The notes: generated from the letters alone by a model not told the origin. A DNA stretch of 62,134 bases from an uncultured Verrucomicrobiota bacterium (GCA_902551155.1 CACDBG010000004.1:1-62134), one strand, 5' to 3'; numbered from the stretch's first letter, positions 1 through 10,479 are shown. Numbers and translations are program-made.

Positions 1-2
1 GT

Positions 3-1073
3 GCCGATCTCGGGCACATTCTGCACTCGCGCCACCAGTATCACTGGCACACCGGTTACGAGCCCCCCCTTACAGTGGCCGCACCGCACATCGGTGCGTG
101 GATCGCTCACGCTCGAGGCCGTAATCACCCTGCCTTGCCGGCTTTCATTGATATCGGGCAAACACCAAACGGTGAAAGCGAGGAGATAAAAGCGTTCCAA
201 ACTGGCGGCTGCCTTGGCACTGAATACGGGCCATTCACGATTGATGATCCCGCCAACGCGATCAAAGCCGTGCGCCCTCCGGCCGGCATGAGCCCGGTGC
301 GCTTTAAGACGCGGTACCAGAATTACCTACGGCTGCTCAAGGCTAGCCAAGATTTTCAAAAAGGTGATTCAGTCAAGCGCGAACAGTTGCTCAAGTCCAT
401 GGATGAGGCCTTCACCCTACTCAGTAGCCCAGCCGCAAAGGCTTTTGATCTTACCTTAGAGCCAGAAAAAAATGCTGCCCCTTACGGCACAGGGAAGTTT
501 GGCCGTGGATGCCTACTTGCCCGCCGACTAACCGAAGTGGGCGCGAGATTCATTGAAGTGACCAGTGATTATGGCCCGTTCAAGCGCTGGGACACCCATG
601 AAAATGGGCATACTCGATTAGCCGAACTAAAGAAGGATATCGATCAGCCCCTTGCGCAGTTAATTCTCGACCTTGAAGAACGAGGCCTGCTTAACCGCAC
701 GCTCATCGTGCTCGCCACTGAGTTCAGCCGAGACATGCTCGTGGAAGGTAAACCGGACAAAGAAGTGCGTGGGCAAGTAAAACAGCCTGATATCATTAAC
801 GAGTTGAAATTTTATGGTATGCACCGCCATTTCACCGCAGCTGGCAGCGTGCTGATGTTTGGTGGAGGTGCCAATCGCGGACATCTCTTTGGGGAAACAG
901 CTAACGAGCGTCCCTGTAAGACCATCAAAGATCCTGCCACCATAACAGACCTACACGCCACCATCTTTCGTGCCATGGGGGTCCCCACCGACTACCATAT
1001 CACTGTGGAGCAACGTCCTTTCTATGCTACCAAAGATGGAAAAGGGCGACCACTACATGGTATCATTTCATGA
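3..1073 (+). CDS. DUF1501 domain-containing protein (5' end off window)
   Basis: Frame 3 is open from base 3 (ADLGHILHSRHQYHWHTGYEPPLTVAAPHIGAW...), so the CDS starts upstream of the ORF-track ATG. GCLLARRLTEVGARFIEVT, WDTHENGH and LIVLATEFSRD match the DUF1501 family. Confidence 0.85.
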   Translation, partial: ADLGHILHSRHQYHWHTGYEPPLTVAAPHIGAWIAHARGRNHPALPAFIDIGQTPNGESEEIKAFQTGGCLGTEYGPFTIDDPANAIKAVRPPAGMSPVRFKTRYQNYLRLLKASQDFQKGDSVKREQLLKSMDEAFTLLSSPAAKAFDLTLEPEKNAAPYGTGKFGRGCLLARRLTEVGARFIEVTSDYGPFKRWDTHENGHTRLAELKKDIDQPLAQLILDLEERGLLNRTLIVLATEFSRDMLVEGKPDKEVRGQVKQPDIINELKFYGMHRHFTAAGSVLMFGGGANRGHLFGETANERPCKTIKDPATITDLHATIFRAMGVPTDYHITVEQRPFYATKDGKGRPLHGIIS

Positions 1074-1113
1074 AAACATTTGATTCTTAAATCCAAGCCA
1101 TCAACATCAATCT

Positions 1114-2280
1114 ATGGAAATCACTAACGCTCGTCTAATCCTCCCTGACTCAATCGAGCGAGGATCCTTGAGTATTCGCAATGGCCGAATCCAAAAGATT
1201 TCCAAAAACGCCAGATCAGCCACTAAAGCAAACGTTGAATACATAAATCTTCGCGGCGGATTCCTCGCTCCTGGCTTTGTTGATATTCATATACATGGAG
1301 CACTCGGACGTGACACCATGGAAGCTAACCCGGACGCTTTTCGTGAGATTACCGAGTTTCACCTTAAGGGAGGCACCACCTCTCTTACCCTGACCACACT
1401 TTCCGCCTCCCAGAAAGATATCCTTAAAACGCTCAAAGCCATTAAGCCATTTCATAATAAATCCATGGGCGGGTCACGCATCGTTGGTGTACACGTCGAA
1501 GGCCCGTTTATTAATAAAGTCCGTGCTGGAGCTCAAAACCCGGATTATTGCCGTAATCCAACTGCCAAGGAATGGAGCCCCATGCTCAAATACGGCAAAC
1601 TAATCACTCAAATGACTCTGGCTCCTGAATTGCCGCGGGCGAATACGTTGATAAAGGCCCTGCGCAAAAACGGGTCTATTGCCAGTGGAGGACACACAGA
1701 CGCAACGGAGAAGGAATTGTTTCCAGCACTTAAGGCAGGTTTGAACCAGAGCACCCACACTTTTAACGCCATGAGTGGTCTGGTTAAAAAAGGACCTTAT
1801 CGCTCAGCTGGAATGCTTGAATTCGCCTTGGCACATAACGACATCACTTGTGAACTGATTGCCGATGGACAACACGTGCCGCCAGTCCTAATGCGGATGT
1901 TATTTAACGCTAAACCTCGGGATAAAGTCGTCATTATTACCGATGCCACAAAGGGCGCTGGATTAAGAACAGGCACAAAATTTGAAATGTATGGTATTGC
2001 TGCACGAGTCACTAAAACAACTGCAGAAGTCGTAGACGGACGAGGACTAGCTGGAAGTACCTTGACGATGATCCGAGCAGTTCAAACCGCTGTCGAAAAA
2101 GCCAATGTTTCACTAGTCGATGCAGTCTATATGTCCACCTTCAACCCTGCTCGACAAATTGGACGGGCAAAAGAATTTGGTTCATTGGAAAAAGGTAAGA
2201 AAGCTGATCTAGTTTGGTTTGATAATAAATTCCAAATTAAGGGCGTATGGCTGGACGGGGAGCTGTTACACAGGGCTTGA
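1114..2280 (+). CDS. nagA: N-acetylglucosamine-6-phosphate deacetylase
   Basis: GFVDIHIHGALGRDTMEAN, GVHVEGPFINKVRAGAQ, SGGHTDAT, THTFNAMSG and ITDATKGAG are amidohydrolase/NagA motifs. Confidence 0.88.
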   Translation: MEITNARLILPDSIERGSLSIRNGRIQKISKNARSATKANVEYINLRGGFLAPGFVDIHIHGALGRDTMEANPDAFREITEFHLKGGTTSLTLTTLSASQKDILKTLKAIKPFHNKSMGGSRIVGVHVEGPFINKVRAGAQNPDYCRNPTAKEWSPMLKYGKLITQMTLAPELPRANTLIKALRKNGSIASGGHTDATEKELFPALKAGLNQSTHTFNAMSGLVKKGPYRSAGMLEFALAHNDITCELIADGQHVPPVLMRMLFNAKPRDKVVIITDATKGAGLRTGTKFEMYGIAARVTKTTAEVVDGRGLAGSTLTMIRAVQTAVEKANVSLVDAVYMSTFNPARQIGRAKEFGSLEKGKKADLVWFDNKFQIKGVWLDGELLHRA

Positions 2281-2302
2281 ATACGCTTTACTAACTAAAA
2301 AA

Positions 2303-2379
2303 TGGCACTCCCGGAAGGATTTGAACCTTCGACCTAGTGTTTAGGAAACACCCGCTCTATCCAACTGAGCTACGGGAGC
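2303..2379 (-). tRNA. tRNA-Arg (anticodon CCT), 3' CCA encoded
   Basis: The reverse complement folds as a cloverleaf: acceptor GCTCCCG/CGGGAGT, D-arm GCTC..GAGC, anticodon arm GGTGT-TTCCTAA-ACACT, T-arm GAAGG-TTCAAAT-CCTTC, then G-CCA. Confidence 0.93.
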
Positions 2380-2515
2380 ACGACCGAATGATGCCGCAGA
2401 ATTCAATATATTTAAAGGAATGTCATACCCTATCAACCAGATTATGAATAACTCCCTTCGAGCATGAGTTGTAACTAAGCATAAAATCCTTTCTAATGAA
2501 CATCCGGAGGGGTTA

Positions 2516-3157
2516 ATGAATCTATTTATAGGTAGATCGTGTAATTTAAGACCGTATTTTGGCAGTGTTTTGCTAGTTCTCCTGAATACAAGCTGCTCAT
2601 ACCTGCCATTATCAGATCCAGGAAGAGATTTGCCCAACCCTTCAAATCCAATCAGCGCACCCGGACCAAAAACTTTCGTCCCATCTCTTGGAAAACAGGA
2701 ATTTCTTGAAACCTCGACCTATACCGATGGAGAGGGGAGGCTGTATTCCGCGCAAAACAAAACTCTTCTTACCGGCACCCTTGTCGCCTTTCACTCTGCG
2801 GGGCAGAAAAAATATGAAATCAATTATATTGAAGGGTTTCGCGAAGGCAGTGCTCAGTGGTGGACAAGTGATGGACAGCTAAAACACCTTCGCAACTATC
2901 ACAAAGGAAAGCTCAACGGTAGTTGGGTTGAATACTATGAAGGTTCTGAACAAAAACAGCAGGAACATATATACGACAATGGAGTTGAAATTATGCGGCG
3001 AGGCTGGTGGCTCAATGGCAGCAAAAAATTCGAGGTAGCTTTTGAAAATGGAGAAGAAAAATCCCGCCAATCTTGGGATGCGCTAGAAGCCGCCACCTCT
3101 ACCAAGCCAGCCCCAGATCCACTACTACCAAAACTGCCCTCGCAACCAGAGCCCTAA
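2516..3157 (+). CDS. Putative lipoprotein with MORN_2/YwqK-like repeats
   Basis: Lipobox-like N-terminus (LLVLLNTSCSYL). Repeats such as YEINYIEGFREGSAQWWTSDGQLKHLRNYHKGKLNGSWVEYY. Confidence 0.65.
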   Translation: MNLFIGRSCNLRPYFGSVLLVLLNTSCSYLPLSDPGRDLPNPSNPISAPGPKTFVPSLGKQEFLETSTYTDGEGRLYSAQNKTLLTGTLVAFHSAGQKKYEINYIEGFREGSAQWWTSDGQLKHLRNYHKGKLNGSWVEYYEGSEQKQQEHIYDNGVEIMRRGWWLNGSKKFEVAFENGEEKSRQSWDALEAATSTKPAPDPLLPKLPSQPEP

Positions 3158-4398
3158 ATCCTCCAAAAGGTTTGCTTTAGATCAGCTATCTTACCTGCCT
3201 GTTCTGGGTCGGCTTCTGATTGGCGTTTTGCTTCCAGCACAAATACCAATAGACACGTAGCAAAACCACTAGCAACTAGCGCAATCAGGACCATTTGCTT
3301 ACGCTTTGGGCTGGAGCGGTTTTCAGGCGGAATTGCCGCATCCAATACTTGAAGAATAGGCGCATTCTGAGACTCCTCTACTTTTGCCATCTGATATTGC
3401 TGGCTGAGCAGTTGATTGATGGTCTCGGCATATGTTAGATCTCTTAATCGCCGAGCGTACTCTAGGCCGGCCTTTGGCACTTGGCTCGTCGTGATAATCG
3501 ATGAAGAACTGCCCGGTGTGCTTTCAGGATTATTGCGCTCCAAATTTGTCAGTTGAGTTCGCATCTGGGCAAGAATAGTGACAGAACGCTTCACCTCGGG
3601 ATTATCGTCGGTAGCAGACAACTTTAATGCTCCCAATTCCACCTCCTTAGCAGCAATTTGAGCTCGGAGTGTTGCGATTGCCTCAATAACAGCTCGGCTC
3701 TGTTCCTCCAATCGAATTAAACCCGTTGTCTCCTGAGATACTCTCATCGCCTCTTCGGCCATCTGCAGTTTTGTAGTCGCTTCAATTAACTGTTTCTCTA
3801 AAAAAGCACGTCTTTGAGAGGCCTCCGTTAAAGCTAATTCTCTACTGAGCCGTTCGAGTTCAATCACATAATCGTTGGTTATTTCGGCTGCTTTTTCCGG
3901 GCTCTCGTCTTCAACTGAAATTGTAATGACTCCATCTTTTTTTCCTAATAAAGCTTCTGTTGCCCCAGAGAGCCCTGATCTTGCTTGCTCCATCGAAAGA
4001 TCTCCATCCTTGCCCTTGGTTAATTTATGTTTGGCAATAATTTTATCCTGTACCCGACGGCTTTGGAGCATGGTCAATAATACCTCTGTATCCGATCCAC
4101 CTCCACCTCCTGCACCAACCATGCCGGCCAAAGACCCGAGCTGACTAAGCATAGACATCGCCGAACCCTGTTTACGATCTGAAGGAATCAGAGTTGTGGA
4201 AGCGGTGTAAATTTCAGGCACTGTTAGACTATATGCTGCCGTAATGCATCCCACAAGAAACGGAACAATAATTATCTTCTTTTTATGACGGGCAAATACC
4301 AACAGCAGATCAATCAGGCTGATACTATCCTCTTGCTCATCGTGTTCTGAAACGCTGGCATTCACATTAGAATTATAATCGAGTCGATTTAATCGCAA
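3154..4398 (-). CDS. Wzz/GNVR-type polysaccharide chain-length determinant protein
   Basis: N-terminal TM, YTASTTLIPSDR motif, long coiled coil, C-terminal P-x-x-P-x-x-P region (PPENRSSPKRKQ) followed by TM. Confidence 0.85.
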   Translation of the reverse strand: MRLNRLDYNSNVNASVSEHDEQEDSISLIDLLLVFARHKKKIIIVPFLVGCITAAYSLTVPEIYTASTTLIPSDRKQGSAMSMLSQLGSLAGMVGAGGGGGSDTEVLLTMLQSRRVQDKIIAKHKLTKGKDGDLSMEQARSGLSGATEALLGKKDGVITISVEDESPEKAAEITNDYVIELERLSRELALTEASQRRAFLEKQLIEATTKLQMAEEAMRVSQETTGLIRLEEQSRAVIEAIATLRAQIAAKEVELGALKLSATDDNPEVKRSVTILAQMRTQLTNLERNNPESTPGSSSSIITTSQVPKAGLEYARRLRDLTYAETINQLLSQQYQMAKVEESQNAPILQVLDAAIPPENRSSPKRKQMVLIALVASGFATCLLVFVLEAKRQSEADPEQAGKIADLKQTFWRI

Positions 4399-4440
4399 AC
4401 GGAAAAAGCTCTTCTCCGAAAGGGGATGTGCGAGACTGGG

Positions 4441-6838
4441 CTAATCATCCTGAAGGACTCGGACTGCAGCCGCCCCAATAGCAAAGTCCGAGAATATCTT
4501 CACCCACTCTTTGAGCTCATATTTCCAATTAGCAAAATCCATTTTCTCGGGCACAACCACTGTATCTCCCGGATAAATAGGTTCGTAAATAAATTTTCTT
4601 CCCCTTTGACCGTAACTTACAACAGTGCCGTCAGCCCTAATTAAAAAAAGATGTTTCATGTCTGCATATTTCGTCGGCCCCCCCCGCCGCCGCCATCGTG
4701 TCAATTACACCGCTATCCTCACTCCATAGAGTTGACTGCTGGTTATAGACTTCCCCCATAATGTGCACTTCGTTCATTTTCGAAGGGACTACAAAAACAT
4801 CTCCATCTTCCAGTTCAATTTGGGGTAACGACCCTACTGTAACCGCTTTCCTCTCCAACTGCAATGTCACTCTGCCCGTAGCCACAGTCGCCCGCATCAT
4901 GTTAATAGTCTTGGCTCTTGCCTGCATTTGTGCGGCAACCAAATTTTTTACGTCTGGCGAGATCGTACGTGCCTGTAAGGCCGCCGTTGCCGAAGCCATT
5001 TCCTTTTCCACCCGTGCCGTCGATTCAACTATTCTCCTTCGCTGCTCTTTTTTAACCGCCTCTCGCGTAAACACGCTCGCATACAAGTAAGCATCAGACG
5101 TAATACCTCCGGCACGTCTAACTAATTGAGGTAATGTCTCTCCGGGAAGAATCCGGTAGACGCCAGGATTCGTAATCTCCCCCCTCAAAACCACCAAGCT
5201 ATCTCTTTTGGATTTTGGAACTGGCACGTCTTTCTGATTGTAAATAGTAACAATATCACCAGGCTTTAGTATGTGGTTTTCCTCCGGATCATCCTCCTTA
5301 ATGGCTGCCCCTAAATTAAAAGAAATGAGCTCATTTCTGAGTGTCTTAGTATTCAGGCGAGTTATTGTCGCATATTGCCAATTAATTTCATTGAGCAGCC
5401 CCCGGACAAGCCCCGTAGGATTTTCCCGCATCTCAATTGCCCGCATCTCAATTGCCCGCATCTGGTCTTGCTTAGACTTAGTAGCATTATCATCCGTTTC
5501 AAATGACTGATTGAGGGGCTGTTTTTCAGTAAGCAAATTAACTCGCATCCAATATTTACGCGGGACCAAATAAGACGCGTCCGGTATAAGATCCTTCAGT
5601 CTCATGCCTTCCTTCCAAGAATACCTGCGAGGAAAATCTACATGGCCTCGCAATGAAACAACTTGATCAAACTGTGGGGATATAGGTTCAATTGAGATTA
5701 AATCTCCGTTTTTAACAGGGGAATTTAGCCCTGTATCGTTTAATTTTATCTCTTTTATCCGGCGCCCTATATTGTCCTCAATCCGTTCAAGTGATGCCCT
5801 GCCTCTAGAAGCCGTTGCGGTTAATCCGCCTGACAACTCAATAATCGTATCAACCGTTTCTGGCTCCTTAGTTTCGTATACTCCAGGGGATTGGACACTC
5901 CCCTTAATCGCCACCAATGGTCCCATTGGCAAAACTCTAATGACATCACCATGCAAGAGACGGATGTCCTTGGAATTATCACCCTCTATAAGTAAGTCAT
6001 ACAGATCTAATTCTGAAATAGGCTTATTCCCACGACGCACCTCGATCTTTCTCATTGAGCCCACTGAAGATGGGCCACCAGCCTCAAAGAGTGCACTTAA
6101 TGCCGTGCTTAAGGCGCTAACTGTGTAATTACCCGGTTTTTCTACATGACCCACGATCAACACCTTGATGGATCTTAGCCTGCCGAAACTGACATTAAGC
6201 TCAAAATCCTTGAACAAACGTTGCATCGCTGTCTTTACAAACCCTTCAATCTGGCTGGCTTTCAGGCCCGCCACCTGCAGCACCCCAACCTTAGGTATGT
6301 TAATCGCACCGTTTCTATCTATGAAAAGTACCAAATTGATATCGACTTGCCCCCAAGCACGAATAACTAACTGATCTCCAGGGCCAACAACATAGTCAGC
6401 TGTCACGGGCAAATTGTCTGCCGATGTAAAACCCTGCATGTGGGGCATAAATAGTTTTTGGCCGTACATGGGTAAATATTCACCGGTCGTTTCAAAAATA
6501 AACTTTTGGAAATTATTGGTCGTTATCTGAACTCGATTGGTTAGAGATTGATTTAAATTCTGATTGCTACCACGACCATATTGTGGAGAAGCCTGCGAAT
6601 ACATCCCCATGGTTTGCGGATACATCCCCATGGTTTGCGGATACATCCCCATGGTTTGCGGATACATCCCAATAGTTGGCATCGAAGGCAGCAGGCCCTG
6701 AGTAGAGCCTCCTATGGGTAGAGCCGAGGGGGGCTGAGCGAAAATAATACTCGCTTGCGCGAACAAAATTAGCTCACAAAAAAACCTAAAAATAGAATAC
6801 TGCCTACCCACCTTTACCACCCAAAGACCCCCCTTCAA
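4441..6838 (-). CDS. Polysaccharide export protein (Wza-like, SLBB domains), split by a frameshift at a G8 tract
   Basis: ORF 4637..6838 has a signal peptide, poly_export domain (VVGPGDQLVIRAWGQVD) and several SLBB blocks, then ends as MAAAGGADEIC...stop. ORF 4441..4704 carries the missing continuation (GGPTKYADMKHLFLIRADGTVVSYGQ...). The two join at C8 (plus strand 4678-4685). Confidence 0.85.
5425..5463 (-). repeat. 15-bp in-frame tandem repeat (cccgcatctcaattg, about 2.6 copies) within wza-like CDS
   Basis: Read directly: 5425-5439, 5440-5454 and partial 5455-5463. Encodes EMRAIEMRAIEMR. Confidence 0.9.
6599..6670 (-). repeat. 21-bp in-frame tandem repeat (atacatccccatggtttgcgg), 3 perfect copies plus a 9-bp partial
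   Basis: Copies at 6599-6619, 6620-6640 and 6641-6661, partial at 6662-6670. Encodes MYPQTMG repeats near the Wza-like N-terminus. Confidence 0.95.
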
Positions 6839-6885
6839 TACAGAAAAATCACTGATTTGTCGATATATAAAAGCTACTCCTCAGA

Positions 6886-8154
6886 TTAGTCTAACCGAAA
6901 GAACTCCTGATCAGTTTTCGAGGTTTCTCGATTACTTAGCTTATTTAAATGCCGGTCGGTTTGCTTTCCGTTGAGGTGACCGTTTTTTGGTTCCCCATTT
7001 TGTGCGTCGATACTTTTTGAAACCAAACCGGGTAAATCAAATTCTTGCTGAACAGCCGCAGGTGAAGAAATAATCTTCATCCACATTGGAGCCTTAAATC
7101 GCACCAGCATTCGATATAAGCCCAAGTAAAAAAGAACTGATAAAGAGCAATATAACATCAAAAGGTGTTTTTGATCCCATATTGCCAATACAATCAATGT
7201 CGATATTCCCTGCCATACCCAGAAGAAAGTTGTACTGAGAGAGTTGCGCAGCATCCCATTAGCCTTGCTACCCCACGCCCACCGGTTTAAACGTTTATGC
7301 ACAAGTGAATGGAGGTGCAGAGCATCAGCTTTTTGAGCTCCAGTATTTTTAATTCTCCGGCGATAAATCGAATATAACGTCTCAGTCACCGGATAAATTG
7401 CCAAAGCCAATGGTAAAAACCATGAGAGCTGCGAATGGCGCACCAAAAGTAAAATTGAAATCTCAGCAATTAAAAATCCTAATAAGTAAGCCCCGCCATC
7501 CCCCAAAAAAATTCGCCCTTTTGGGTAGTTAACGAACATGAAGCCTAAAGCAGCAGCTGATGTTCCTAGACTTAATTGCGCGAGGGTCCCATCACCTAAA
7601 AGATGAGCGACCCAGCCCAACCCGCATAGTATAATTACAGCAACTCCTGAAGAGAGCCCATTGAGTCCATCAATAATATTAAAAGCGTGTGTAACCCCGG
7701 CCACACAAAAACAAGTAAACAACCAGCAGATAACACTCAGTCCGCCGGTGCTGATTCCGGGAATAGGCAACACTGCCTTTAATAGCATACCAGCCAATAG
7801 AGCACTGCCAATAGCAGCTAATAGCCGCACCTGGGGCGAAATATTCCCCCAGCAATCCTCAATCATTCCAAAAGCAAACACCGGCAACCCCGCCAAAATG
7901 ACCCATAAAAGGGAAACTTCCGGAGTAAAAACCGAAGTAGTAGGTAGGCTAAAAAGGATGTAAGTGCCTAGTCCTGCGATGATTCCTAACCCACCCAACC
8001 GAGAGACCTGATGTTGGTGCATTCGCTGAGGTTTATCACCCATATGGCAATCTGATCCCACCTGGCCTACGCGCCTAAAACTACTCACCATATAACTAGC
8101 CAAAAATGCCACCCCAACAGCAAATCCTGCTAAAATTAATTGGTCAGTATCCAT
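6886..8154 (-). CDS. MraY/WecA-type undecaprenyl-phosphate glycosyl-1-phosphate transferase
   Basis: Multi-TM. Contains HQVSRLGGLGIIAGL, FNIIDGLNGLSSGVA and GRIFLGDGGAYLLGF. Confidence 0.88.
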   Translation of the reverse strand: MDTDQLILAGFAVGVAFLASYMVSSFRRVGQVGSDCHMGDKPQRMHQHQVSRLGGLGIIAGLGTYILFSLPTTSVFTPEVSLLWVILAGLPVFAFGMIEDCWGNISPQVRLLAAIGSALLAGMLLKAVLPIPGISTGGLSVICWLFTCFCVAGVTHAFNIIDGLNGLSSGVAVIILCGLGWVAHLLGDGTLAQLSLGTSAAALGFMFVNYPKGRIFLGDGGAYLLGFLIAEISILLLVRHSQLSWFLPLALAIYPVTETLYSIYRRRIKNTGAQKADALHLHSLVHKRLNRWAWGSKANGMLRNSLSTTFFWVWQGISTLIVLAIWDQKHLLMLYCSLSVLFYLGLYRMLVRFKAPMWMKIISSPAAVQQEFDLPGLVSKSIDAQNGEPKNGHLNGKQTDRHLNKLSNRETSKTDQEFFRLD

Positions 8155-8311
8155 TCGACTCTAAACAATAGAAATCAGTTTATTTAATACTTATGTATTC
8201 CCTAACAGGCACTCGAAAGGCGGAATGTCATACACTATATTCGACATTTAGGTCAATAACTTGTGAATAAAGTTGATATAATGGCAAATAATATGCTCCA
8301 ATCCCTGTCTT

Positions 8312-9532
8312 ATGAAAAAGTGGGGATGGATAGTAATTTGCCTAACATGGGGTATCTTTGGTGTAGCACAAGCCCAGCAGGCGCTGGAGGACCGCGTAGC
8401 CGACCTTGAGAAGAAACTGCTAGAATCCCAGAAGAATACGCAGCTACTCACTGAAGAACTTGATGCAGTAAAGAAACAGGCCCAGCAAGGCTTTGTATCC
8501 TCTCTCCGCCTCAATGGTTATGTCAGTTCCTCCTTCCGCTATACCCCCACCTCAAATGTGGGCAACGATCTATACGGTTTAAGCGGCGGTGAAAATCAGC
8601 GCGACCGCTTTGCATTGGATGTGGTCTCCTTGAGTCTATCCTCTGAAGAAAAAGAAGAGGAATGGGCCTCAGGCTTCCATGTTCAGACTTGGATCGGCCC
8701 AGGAGCAGATTTATTAGGAACAGCAGGCGACCCAAATACATCCAGTCCCGGCAATAATGAAATTGCCATCAAGCAGGCTTACATCAAATTGCATTTACCG
8801 GTAGGTGAAGGACTGGGCATGAAAGTAGGCGTTTTTGATAAGGTCATCGGCTATGAATCGACCGATCGAAATGAAAATCCTTTCCATAGCCATTCCTGGG
8901 GTTACACCGTTGGCCCTCGACAACATACCGGATTCATTTTTGATTATGGAATTACTGAAGAACTCAAACTTCATTTCGGTGTTGCCAATAGCACCTCATC
9001 TAAGATCAATGGCTTAAGCGATAACGACAACCAATATACCCTAATTGGCGCTCTGAAATACCAACTTCCAGAACAAATCTGGGGTCTTGGCGGTTCACAA
9101 TTAACGGCTGGCACAGTTCGAGGCCGCCCTTGGGATGAGGGAAATGATAATCAACCGGTGGTTCGGGAAGAATACTATCACTTTGGCCTGAAAGATATCA
9201 AAACGCCTATTGAGGACTTAACGGCCGGCGCAGCTTGGGATATCGTCGATAACAGAGGGGTTGGAAAGAATGGCGATCAGATATGGGGCGCTTACCTCAA
9301 ATATGAAGCCACCAACTTACTGGAATTTAATTTTCGCGGTGAGAAGTTCCAAGCTGGCTCAAGCTTGGGCTCTAGCATGAGTAATGGCTGGGGCGCAACA
9401 CTGGGAGCCACCTATAAATTGTGGTCCAACACCCTAGCCCGCTTTGAAATCCGCCAGGATAAAACCGATGAAGAAGTCGGAGGCAGAACAGATAATCGGG
9501 CCTTTATCTGGAACCTGATCTACAGTTTCTAA
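8312..9532 (+). CDS. Outer-membrane beta-barrel porin with short N-terminal coiled coil
   Basis: Signal peptide, coiled-coil LEDRVADLEKKLLESQ, alternating beta-barrel pattern, C-terminal aromatic ending LIYSF. Confidence 0.78.
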   Translation: MKKWGWIVICLTWGIFGVAQAQQALEDRVADLEKKLLESQKNTQLLTEELDAVKKQAQQGFVSSLRLNGYVSSSFRYTPTSNVGNDLYGLSGGENQRDRFALDVVSLSLSSEEKEEEWASGFHVQTWIGPGADLLGTAGDPNTSSPGNNEIAIKQAYIKLHLPVGEGLGMKVGVFDKVIGYESTDRNENPFHSHSWGYTVGPRQHTGFIFDYGITEELKLHFGVANSTSSKINGLSDNDNQYTLIGALKYQLPEQIWGLGGSQLTAGTVRGRPWDEGNDNQPVVREEYYHFGLKDIKTPIEDLTAGAAWDIVDNRGVGKNGDQIWGAYLKYEATNLLEFNFRGEKFQAGSSLGSSMSNGWGATLGATYKLWSNTLARFEIRQDKTDEEVGGRTDNRAFIWNLIYSF

Positions 9533-9678
9533 AGTCTTTTAATCCATCCAAAATAAATCTGTTATCGTTCAAGTCATTAAGTCTTGCATCAGATTTCCTG
9601 ATCACTACTGAATTTTTTGGATAAATCTCAGCGAAAAAAACATCCATTTAGCAGACAGATTAACAGTAAAGGACTGAA

Positions 9679-10434
9679 ATGGCTCATTTGATTAAACAGT
9701 TACTAGACCCGGTCGGGCTAGTTTGGGTTTTGCTAATCATCAATTGCTCGATACACATATACAAACGTCAAAACCGATGGGCCGTTGTCCACGGCTGTAT
9801 GATTGTATTTTTATTTGTGGCCGGCGGAACACCTCTTCCCCAGTGGCTACTTAAAAACTTAGAGTCTCCTTACTACGAAACATCATATGATCCAGACAAA
9901 AAATATGACGCTATAGTAGTGCTAGGGGGATATGCATCTAGGGAGAATGAAGGTATTACCGGAATTAATGCAGGAGGAGCTTTTGACAGAATTCTAACCG
10001 GAATTGAACTTGCTCAAAAAGAAAGTGGAGAGCACTTGCTTATCGGCATTGGCAATTCTTCTGACAGTGAAATAAAAGAATGGATCGAGCGCTGGGGCTT
10101 GGTTGATATCCCGCTTGAAAATTTGCGTGCCTGCAGCAATACATATGAAGAATCACAAGCGGTAAAGAAACTGGCGGATGAAAATGGCTGGGAGAAAGTA
10201 TTACTCGTTACATCTGCATACCATATGCCGAGAGCTGAAGCAGTTTTTATTTCCAGCGGCATAGATGTTGCACCTATTGCATGTGACTTTAAAAGTATAC
10301 AGCCCGCGCCGATATATTTTATACCTGACAGTGCGAATTTGGAGAATATGCAGACCTTTCTTAGTGAAAAAATAGGCTGGGTATATTACCGATTAAAAGG
10401 CTGGATACAACTTGATGCTTTGCCTAGGAAATGA
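9679..10434 (+). CDS. YdcF family (DUF218) protein
   Basis: DAIVVLGGYASRENE, ACSNTYEESQAVKKL and VLLVTSAYHMPRAEAVF are DUF218 motifs. Confidence 0.88.
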   Translation: MAHLIKQLLDPVGLVWVLLIINCSIHIYKRQNRWAVVHGCMIVFLFVAGGTPLPQWLLKNLESPYYETSYDPDKKYDAIVVLGGYASRENEGITGINAGGAFDRILTGIELAQKESGEHLLIGIGNSSDSEIKEWIERWGLVDIPLENLRACSNTYEESQAVKKLADENGWEKVLLVTSAYHMPRAEAVFISSGIDVAPIACDFKSIQPAPIYFIPDSANLENMQTFLSEKIGWVYYRLKGWIQLDALPRK

Positions 10435-10479
10435 AAAACGCAGGCACATCCTCAAGGCGAAAAGTCTATTAAAACTACG

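Noticed and set aside
2303-2379. tRNA-Arg as an integration site for a mobile element or genomic island
   Set aside because: No integrase, no duplicated tRNA 3' end noticed nearby, and neighbouring genes look chromosomal.
2341-2637. 98-aa minus ORF ending SAASFGRAPVAQLDRAGVS
   Set aside because: Overlaps the tRNA-Arg gene. APVAQLDRAGVS is the familiar false translation of tRNA antisense/sense sequence.
8248-8514. 88-aa minus ORF over porin start
   Set aside because: Antisense to the signal-peptide and coiled-coil region of the porin. Ser/Cys/Phe-rich shadow composition.
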